Assembly (NCBI GenBank): GCA_016932895.1
Contig: JAFGCA010000282.1
Span: 1-5,945, forward strand
DNA length: 5,945 bases
Direction: 5' to 3'
DNA from: Sedimentisphaerales bacterium
GTDB taxonomy: Bacteria > Planctomycetota > Phycisphaerae > Sedimentisphaerales > SG8-4
Numbering within the stretch: the stretch's first letter is position 1; every line of letters starts with the position of its first letter. Under the pieces are notes generated by a model. It saw only the letters and a program-made list of their open reading frames with translations. It was not told the DNA's origin and did not search any database. Both the position numbers and the translations under genes were made by a program. Of this stretch, positions 1 to 4,198 are shown in pieces.

Positions 1-50
1 ATGGCAGGGTGGTACGGTACCCGGACCAGGAGCCGGACGGGTCGGGATGA
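1..50 (+). CDS. Possible C-terminal tail of an upstream gene (partial)
   Basis: Reading from base 3, the frame gives GRVVRYPDQEPDGSG and stops at TGA 48-50. Thirteen of its fifteen sense codons end in G or C, which matches the codon use of the large genes here, and a 7-bp hairpin follows 14 bases after the stop. No family can be recognised from 15 residues. The other two forward frames are also open here: one to about 169, the other to 292. They read as arginine- and proline-rich low-quality protein, so they are less likely. The call rests on codon bias and position only. Confidence 0.25.
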   Translation, partial: GRVVRYPDQEPDGSG

Positions 51-63
51 AGGAGGACAAATC

Positions 64-81
64 TGCCGGTGGGCACCGGCA
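64..81 (+). terminator. Perfect 7-bp hairpin, possible terminator of the upstream gene
   Basis: The arms tgccggt (64-70) and accggca (75-81) are exact reverse complements around a four-base loop, gggc. It lies just past the putative stop at 48-50. No T-tract follows, so it is not a classical intrinsic terminator. It could instead stabilise an mRNA end or belong to the leader of the next gene. Confidence 0.3.
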
Positions 82-343
82 ACGGAGGTCAATGCCACGT
101 CTTGCGGCAGGAGGCCAAAACAGTCTCTTAAGTACCGGGCGGTTTATGCCGATTACGCCGGATAGGAGGAGGCCATCGGTGGCCGGTCCGCTCTTTGCGG
201 CCGTCCGCCGGAACCGGCCCATACGGCGGATTGTGTGTTCACAAGGCAAGAGCACGTCATCGTTGCTACGGCTCGAAAACGACGAGGTGTGAAGGTTTGA
301 GTGGCAAACGCACGTTCCAAATCACTACGGCAACTATACTTGT
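82..343 (+). other. Non-coding, hairpin-rich leader region before the LamG gene
   Basis: I see no credible gene here. The stretch contains several inverted repeats: ggcca/tggcc with a four-base loop (171-184), ggccggt/accggcc (181-187 with 213-219), and tccgccg/cggcgga (204-210 with 224-230). The last two overlap if the 181-187 pairing is extended inward, so they could be alternatives. A TATACT hexamer at 335-340 resembles a -10 box, but it would place the transcript start inside the SD, so I do not call it a promoter. No known riboswitch consensus or tRNA was recognised. The region is GC-rich, which makes some hairpins expected by chance. Confidence 0.4.
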
Positions 344-350
344 AAGGAGG
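344..350 (+). promoter_or_regulatory. Strong Shine-Dalgarno site of the LamG gene
   Basis: The motif aaggagg is a full match to the anti-SD end of 16S rRNA. It sits seven bases before ATG 358, the ideal spacing, and fixes that start over any internal ATG. The whole initiation region, aaggaggactcacc-ATG-tgtaggaaa, recurs almost exactly at 3757-3781. Confidence 0.9.
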
Positions 351-357
351 ACTCACC

Positions 358-3186
358 ATGTGTAGGAAACCTGTTTTTTTAGTCCTTGTCTGCCTGTTGG
401 GGCTGGCTCCCATGGCCTCGGCCGACCTTGTCGGCTGGTGGAAGTTCGACGACGCCATGGGCACTGTGGCCACCGATTCGTCCGGTAACGGCTACGACGG
501 AACGGTCGTGAATGCGACCTGGGAGGCGGGACAATTTGGCGTGGCATTGAGTTTCGACGGCTCTGCGTACGTGGACGTGCCACCTGAAGCGTGGTCCACC
601 ATTGAAACGCAGGCCACGGCGACATTCTGGGCCTATGGCGATCCGGACGCCCAGCCGCAGGCCAACTTCATCTTGGGGGCCTTTCAAGACCCTGCCGTGA
701 ATGACTCAAGAGTCATGTCCGCCCATGTGCCCTGGAGCAACGGCACCGTCTACTTCGACACCGGTGGCTCCACGACGGACACCTATGACCGGATTAACCT
801 CGCCGCCGACGTCGGCGACTACGAGGGTACGTGGACCCATTGGGCGTTCGTGAAGAACGCCGACACCGGCGACCAGCAAATCTACCTCAACGGTGCTCTC
901 TGGCACAGTGGCACGGGTATGACCCGTCCGATGACCGGCGTAACCGCCTTTACAATCGGCTGCAAGCCCGGCCCGAGCAATTATTATGTGGGCCTGATCG
1001 ACGATTTTCGCCTTTATGACACGGCCCTGACGGAACAGGATCTTCAGTCCATCATTGAGGGCTCGGACACCCAGTACCTACCGGCCATCGGCCTCGAACC
1101 GGCCGACGGGGCGATGATTGAATCGACCGTGCAAACGCTCAAGTGGAAAGCGGGCGACGCGGCCACCTCGCACGCGGTGTATATCGGTGAGAGTTTCGAT
1201 GACGTCAACGACGCCCTGGTGGACCCCATCACTGTGACGGACGATTCGCTGATGGTCGGGGCTGCACCGCCCTATGCCACCGGGCTGACTCCCGGCCAGA
1301 CCTACTACTGGCGTGTGGATGCCGTCAGCGAGACCCATCCCGACAGTCCCTGGAAGGGCGCCGTGCGGAGTTTCTGGGTTCGACCGGCGACGGCCTGGGA
1401 CCCTGCTCCCGCCGACGCGGTCGAATTCGTCGATGTGGACAGCCAGTTGACCTGGGAGCCCGGTCTGGGAGCGCTGTTCCACACGGTCTATTTTGGTGAG
1501 AGCTTCGACGAGGTCAACGATGCCGTCGCGGGCGGTTTCATGATCGCCAGTGCGACCTTTGATCCCAGCCCCCTGGAATTGGACAAAACCTACTATTGGC
1601 GGGTCGATGAATTCGCCATGGCCGGCACCATCAAAGGCGACGTCTGGAGCTTCCGGACGATGCCGGAGATACCGGTCAGCGACCCGAACCTGGCTCTCTG
1701 GTTCAAGCTCGACGAATCGCAAGGCAGCAGGGCGGTTGACTGGTCCGGGCACGAGAACCACGGCGCCATCACCGGCACCCCGTTGTGGACGCAGGACGGC
1801 TACGATTGGGCGGCGCTGCAACTCACTGGCGCCAACTATATGCAGGTTCAGAACAACGCGGAGATGAAGCTGCTCAGCAGCAATGCCTACACCGTTGGTC
1901 TTTTCATCAAGCTGGAAAACACCGACCAGCAGGCGCTGCTCTACCACGGGCTCGGCTGCTCGACCTGGGCCAGTTGGTTCCTGGGCGTCGCCGGCGGCGA
2001 GCCGGACACCGACGTTGTGCCCAACAACTTCGTTTTCGGCGTTCGGGAAGTCGGCGGCGCTGCCTTCACTGGTGTTTCTGCACCGGCCAAGGCAAACGCG
2101 TGGGTCCACGTCGCAGTGACCTATGACGGCAGCATGCTGAGGCTCTACATTGACGGCCAGGAGATGAACAGCGCTGCGGTTCCGCTGCCCTGGGACAGCG
2201 ATGAGAATCTCTATATCGGCGCCGATCCCGGCTGCGGAGGCCGCGTGTATACCACTGCTGTGATGGACGACGTGCGTATTTACAACCGGGCTCTGAGCGT
2301 AGAAGAGATCGAACAGATCGTGCGGGTGGATCTGTCTCTGGCATGGGATCCCCAGCCGGGTCGCGGCACAATCGTGGATGTCCGAGACGCGAGCTCGCTG
2401 AGTTGGAAGGCGGGCGATGCGGCGGTTTCACATGACGTGTACTTCGGCACGGATAGAGATGCCGTGGCTGCGGCCGACAAGGATGCACCGGAGTTCCAGG
2501 GCAATCAGCCGGGCATGAGTTTCCCGCTGGCCGGCCGGGTCGAATTCGGTGGCGGCGACTATTTCTGGCGGATCGACGAGGTCGAGGCCGATGAAACCGT
2601 GCACGCCGGCAATATCTGGAACTTCACGGTGCCGGATTATCTGATCGTGGAGGACTTCGAGAGCTACAGCAACGAGGTCGGCTCCCGCGCCTTCGAGAAG
2701 TGGATCGACGGCATTGGCTTTACCCTGCCGGAACCGGGCAACCCGGGCAACGGCACCGGCTCGGCGGTCGGCCATGACATCTGGAGCGTGGACAGTCCCT
2801 ATCTGGACGGCACCATCATGGAAACCACCAACGTCCGCGGCGGCGCCCTGGCCATGCCGATCTACTACGACAACACGCTGGCCCCCGCTGTTTCCGAGGC
2901 GGATCGCACCTTTACGCCAGGCCAGAACTGGACGGCCGAAGGGGTAACCACGCTGGTCCTGCACGTCCGCGGTCAGGCCGACAACACGGGCGATCTGTAC
3001 GTCAAGATCAACGGCGTCAAGGTCCCCTACGGTGGCGACATTGCCGACGGCGGCTGGGTCCCGTGGGAGATCGATCTCGCTTCGGTCGGCGTGAGTCTGA
3101 CCAACGTCACGACGCTGACCATTGGCATCGAAGGCGGCGGAACGGGTGTCATATTTGTTGATGACATCATTTTGACCCGACCCTGA
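358..3186 (+). CDS. Secreted multidomain LamG / fibronectin-like protein
   Basis: The product is 942 residues. Residues 1-22 form a signal peptide: Cys-Arg-Lys, a hydrophobic core (VFLVLVCLLGLA), then cleavage after ASA. Two concanavalin-like LamG (jellyroll) domains follow at about 23-233 and 443-657. Each opens with a W(W/F)K(F/L)D motif and ends with IDDFRLYDTAL or MDDVRIYNRAL, the family hallmark. Fibronectin-III-like modules lie at about 244-342, 346-435 and 658-758, marked by VY(I/F)G and YYWRVD or YFWRID. Residues 759-942 begin VEDFESY and end FVDDIILTRP; this looks like a beta-sandwich binding domain of a type seen in planctomycete proteins. The LamG2 cysteines C534 and C626 could form a disulfide. 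LamG domains usually bind carbohydrate or protein; no catalytic residues are evident. There is no visible C-terminal membrane anchor, dockerin or sorting motif, so release or loose surface binding is likely. The gene has its own SD and terminator, suggesting a single-gene unit. The exact ligand is unknown. Confidence 0.93.
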   Translation: MCRKPVFLVLVCLLGLAPMASADLVGWWKFDDAMGTVATDSSGNGYDGTVVNATWEAGQFGVALSFDGSAYVDVPPEAWSTIETQATATFWAYGDPDAQPQANFILGAFQDPAVNDSRVMSAHVPWSNGTVYFDTGGSTTDTYDRINLAADVGDYEGTWTHWAFVKNADTGDQQIYLNGALWHSGTGMTRPMTGVTAFTIGCKPGPSNYYVGLIDDFRLYDTALTEQDLQSIIEGSDTQYLPAIGLEPADGAMIESTVQTLKWKAGDAATSHAVYIGESFDDVNDALVDPITVTDDSLMVGAAPPYATGLTPGQTYYWRVDAVSETHPDSPWKGAVRSFWVRPATAWDPAPADAVEFVDVDSQLTWEPGLGALFHTVYFGESFDEVNDAVAGGFMIASATFDPSPLELDKTYYWRVDEFAMAGTIKGDVWSFRTMPEIPVSDPNLALWFKLDESQGSRAVDWSGHENHGAITGTPLWTQDGYDWAALQLTGANYMQVQNNAEMKLLSSNAYTVGLFIKLENTDQQALLYHGLGCSTWASWFLGVAGGEPDTDVVPNNFVFGVREVGGAAFTGVSAPAKANAWVHVAVTYDGSMLRLYIDGQEMNSAAVPLPWDSDENLYIGADPGCGGRVYTTAVMDDVRIYNRALSVEEIEQIVRVDLSLAWDPQPGRGTIVDVRDASSLSWKAGDAAVSHDVYFGTDRDAVAAADKDAPEFQGNQPGMSFPLAGRVEFGGGDYFWRIDEVEADETVHAGNIWNFTVPDYLIVEDFESYSNEVGSRAFEKWIDGIGFTLPEPGNPGNGTGSAVGHDIWSVDSPYLDGTIMETTNVRGGALAMPIYYDNTLAPAVSEADRTFTPGQNWTAEGVTTLVLHVRGQADNTGDLYVKINGVKVPYGGDIADGGWVPWEIDLASVGVSLTNVTTLTIGIEGGGTGVIFVDDIILTRP
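1294..1316 (+). repeat. 23-bp exact repeat, copy 1 (fibronectin-like YYWRV motif)
   Basis: This stretch encodes GQTYYWRV in the first fibronectin-like module of the 942-residue protein. It is base-for-base identical to 5132-5154 in the second gene, including the synonymous positions. The flanks differ. Confidence 0.8.
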
Positions 3187-3228
3187 CCTGAGGCGGTTCA
3201 ATGATGCTTCCCAAGAGCATGACGTCGA

Positions 3229-3261
3229 AAAAGGGCTGTAGGCGTCGCTTACAGCCCTTTT
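3229..3261 (+). terminator. Intrinsic terminator of the LamG gene
   Basis: A perfect 12-bp stem, aaaagggctgta (3229-3240) with tacagccctttt (3250-3261), encloses a nine-base loop. The GC core is flanked by an A-run on the 5' side and a T-run on the 3' side, so it can work on either strand. It lies 43 bases after the TGA at 3184-3186. It should end the LamG transcript and separate it from what follows. Confidence 0.9.
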
Positions 3262-3310
3262 CACCGTTTGCCCGCTGGTCCTGGCCGGTTCGCGGTCGGG
3301 CGGCGGTCGG

Positions 3311-3328
3311 CTCCCGGATAAGCGGGAG
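3311..3328 (+). repeat. 6-bp inverted repeat after the terminator
   Basis: The arms ctcccg (3311-3316) and cgggag (3323-3328) pair perfectly around gataag. No T-tract follows. The function is unknown, and chance is possible in GC-rich DNA. Confidence 0.35.
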
Positions 3329-3385
3329 AAACGATCACAAAAACCGCCTGGTTCCGATAATTGGCGTGCGTTTCCGGCTCCATCA

Positions 3386-3394
3386 TGGTATACT
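3386..3394 (+). promoter_or_regulatory. Candidate extended -10 promoter
   Basis: The sequence TGgTATACT joins an extended -10 TG dinucleotide with TATACT, five of six bases of the sigma-70 consensus. No good -35 hexamer is seen at 16-18 bases upstream; ttggcg at 3361-3366 is too far. Transcription would start near 3401, after the terminator and well before the next gene. This would give that gene a leader of about 800 bases or drive a separate RNA. Confidence 0.4.
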
Positions 3395-3423
3395 CAGAGA
3401 ATGGTTCTTCGTTCCCACGACGG

Positions 3424-3454
3424 CCATACGGCGACATTTTTTTGTCGTCGATGG
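3424..3454 (+). repeat. 12-bp hairpin with an all-T loop
   Basis: The segment ccat-a-cggcgaca (3424-3436) pairs with tgtcgtcg-atgg (3443-3454). This gives twelve pairs, one of them G-U, with a single bulged A at 3428. The loop is six T residues. It starts about 23 bases after the inferred transcription start. There is no downstream T-tract, so it is not a standard terminator. Confidence 0.55.
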
Positions 3455-3648
3455 AGGATCGGCAGCGCAACACAGGATGGATATTTCCGGCTGGGACCGC
3501 CAGCACGATGTCTGCGGACGCGTGGATGGCTGCGACCGGCACATGTCGTGTCAGGAGATCGGAGCCGGGTGCAAATCGACGCATGTACAAGCATCTCATA
3601 AGCGGTGTTGGGTGACCCCGTAGACAGGCAGTCACTTTGTTGGCTTAG

Positions 3649-3745
3649 CTGCCGGAAGGCAGTGCAAGTGCCCGCACACGGGCACATCTGTGTGAGGTCG
3701 AAAGTGCATAGGCGCGACGCTGCGCTACCACGTCTCGCAGGTCGC
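3649..3745 (+). ncRNA. Candidate structured RNA: three consecutive hairpins
   Basis: Hairpin one is ctgcc-GGAA-ggcag (3649-3662), closed by a GNRA-type tetraloop. Hairpin two is gtgcccg-caca-cgggcac (3668-3685), seven perfect pairs. Hairpin three pairs 3714-3724 with 3736-3745, ten pairs with one bulged G at 3719 and an 11-base loop. They sit in tandem directly upstream of an SD at 3756-3763. The layout resembles a cis-regulatory leader, but it matches no riboswitch consensus I recognise. Evidence is base pairing found by eye only. Confidence 0.4.
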
Positions 3746-3755
3746 ACCGGTTGGG

Positions 3756-3793
3756 AAAGGAGGACGACCATGCGTAGGAAATTCATTCTGTGA
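3756..3793 (+). pseudogene. Orphan translation start, 7-codon frame resembling the LamG gene start
   Basis: An SD, aaaggagg (3756-3763), stands six bases before ATG 3770. The frame reads MRRKFIL and stops at TGA 3791-3793. Its initiation region matches that of the 942-residue gene: aaggaggac, then a short (c/g)acc spacer, ATG, one changed base, and gtaggaaa. The peptides MCRKPVFL and MRRKFIL are likewise alike. The simplest reading is the remnant of a paralogous secreted-protein gene, broken right after its first codons; no LamG or signal-peptide core follows in any frame. The alternative is a genuine leader peptide regulating the downstream gene, since the SD and spacing are intact and hairpins lie on both sides. 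Confidence 0.5.
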
Positions 3794-3798
3794 CATCT

Positions 3799-3904
3799 CC
3801 GCCACTCCGGCGGGCCCGGGCGCGGTTGCTGGGGCAGCGGCGTTTTGGCACGGGGGTGTAGCGGAGTTGCCGCCCGTCTTCCGGTGGGCCAAGCGTGCCG
3901 GAAG
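3799..3904 (+). repeat. Two inverted repeats after the orphan frame
   Basis: The first is ccgcc-actcc-ggcgg (3799-3813), starting six bases after the TGA stop. The second is cttccgg (3878-3884) with ccggaag (3898-3904), seven perfect pairs around a 13-base loop. They could be part of a larger folded leader. Neither has a T-tract. Confidence 0.4.
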
Positions 3905-3920
3905 CGAGGCGCGTGTTTTT

Positions 3921-3964
3921 GTGGCGTGAATCCGCGAAAGGAGGACATCGCGGACCCACGCCAC
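3921..3964 (+). ncRNA. Two-tier hairpin displaying an SD motif in its loop
   Basis: The outer stem gtggcgtg (3921-3928) pairs perfectly with cacgccac (3957-3964). After a 2x2 internal loop (aa/cc), the inner stem tccgcg (3931-3936) pairs perfectly with cgcgga (3949-3954). The 12-base apical loop is aaaggaggacat, containing a full SD core with no start codon at usable distance. Fourteen Watson-Crick pairs in this nested arrangement are unlikely by chance. No known RNA family is recognised. Confidence 0.5.
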
Positions 3965-4013
3965 GAGGGTAGGACCGTATGTTCCGGGCATCCGAGAGTG
4001 ACGTCCTTTCGCG
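3933..4013 (+). promoter_or_regulatory. Alternative long-range pairing that competes with the SD-loop hairpin
   Basis: The bases cgcgaaagga (3933-3942) are exactly complementary to tcctttcgcg (4004-4013). This 10-bp pairing would use the 5' arm of the inner stem and half of the apical loop of the hairpin at 3921-3964, so the two folds exclude each other. Such competition is what an RNA switch needs, but no ligand or partner can be named. Confidence 0.35.
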
Positions 4014-4017
4014 AAGG

Positions 4018-4025
4018 AAGGAGGT
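4018..4025 (+). promoter_or_regulatory. SD-like motif without a start codon
   Basis: The motif aaggaggt is a perfect anti-SD complement. The next in-range codon is GTG at 4024-4026, overlapping the motif and followed at once by TAG, so no peptide can start here. It may be a ribosome-standby site, a decayed start, or chance. Confidence 0.35.
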
Positions 4026-4134
4026 GTAGGCTGATTCGATATTGATTTGACCTGCGATAAGAACTGTGAAGGTAGTGATGCGAGCGAGGCCGCGTCGCTG
4101 GACGGAATGGGGCAACGTGGCGGCGGAGCAAAAG

Positions 4135-4156
4135 GCTTCTGGTGTGTGGCCAGAGC
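4135..4156 (+). repeat. Hairpin upstream of the second gene's SD
   Basis: The arms gct-t-ctgg (4135-4142) and ccagagc (4150-4156) give seven pairs with one bulged T and a loop of about seven bases. It lies immediately before the anti-SD segment at 4161-4167 and may be part of the same leader fold. Confidence 0.35.
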
Positions 4157-4160
4157 GAAA

Positions 4161-4191
4161 TCTCCTTAAGTTGTCAGTTGGAAAAAGGAGG
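4161..4191 (+). promoter_or_regulatory. Shine-Dalgarno site with an upstream anti-SD arm
   Basis: The SD is aaaaaggagg (4182-4191), seven bases before ATG 4199, and it fixes that start. Upstream, tctcctt (4161-4167) is complementary to aaggagg (4185-4191), six Watson-Crick pairs plus one G-U, with a 17-base loop between. This hairpin would hide the SD, suggesting control of translation initiation. The 942-residue gene has no such anti-SD arm near its SD. Confidence 0.55.
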
Positions 4192-4198
4192 CAAGAAG

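Larger units (their letters stand above)
3187..4198 (+). other. 1-kb intergenic region without a convincing gene
   Basis: Open frames here, including a 140-codon one from 3201 and long antisense ones, are rich in Arg, Ser, Pro and Cys, overlap the terminator or the next gene, lack a suitable SD, and show no family signature. The region instead carries a terminator, a promoter candidate, at least eight perfect or near-perfect inverted repeats, three AAGGAGG motifs besides the one used by the next gene, and a tiny orphan start. The parts are listed separately. A gap this long between two genes of one strand suggests a regulatory RNA, a decayed gene, or both. Confidence 0.6.

Noticed and set aside
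335..340. TATACT as a -10 promoter box before the LamG gene
   Set aside because: Transcription would begin inside or just before the SD, and no -35 hexamer is present at proper spacing.
1078..2109. A 343-codon antisense reading frame inside the LamG gene
   Set aside because: It lies opposite clear LamG and fibronectin-like coding sequence, has no SD and no family signature. Long antisense frames are expected opposite GC-rich genes with strong codon bias.
3548..3590. Cobalamin-riboswitch-like words: gtcaggaga followed by gggtgcaaatc
   Set aside because: They recall the B12 box and the GGTG..AAT segment, but the order is reversed and the CCCCGCAACTGT core is missing.
3201..3623. A 140-codon + strand frame after the LamG gene
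   Set aside because: It overlaps the strong terminator at 3229-3261, has no SD, and its composition (many Arg, Cys, His and Trp) is unlike the real genes.
85..3741. Similar words (gaggtc, then ccacgtct) in the first leader and in the gap
   Set aside because: The spacing between the words differs by over 20 bases and the sequence between does not align, so I do not claim homology.
4047..4052. TTGACC as a -35 promoter box before the second gene
   Set aside because: It matches five of six consensus bases, but no acceptable -10 hexamer occurs 16-18 bases downstream.
3735..4057. Nine-base complementarity between 3735-3743 and 4049-4057
   Set aside because: A 9-bp match at this distance is expected about once by chance in a region of this size.
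3394..4131. A 245-codon antisense reading frame covering the intergenic gap
   Set aside because: It is Arg/Pro/Ser/His-rich with no recognisable motif, no convincing SD and no link to neighbours.
3187..4198. tRNA, rRNA, CRISPR array or insertion sequence in the gap
   Set aside because: No tRNA T-loop with a matching acceptor stem, no regularly spaced direct repeats, and no transposase frame or terminal inverted repeats were seen.
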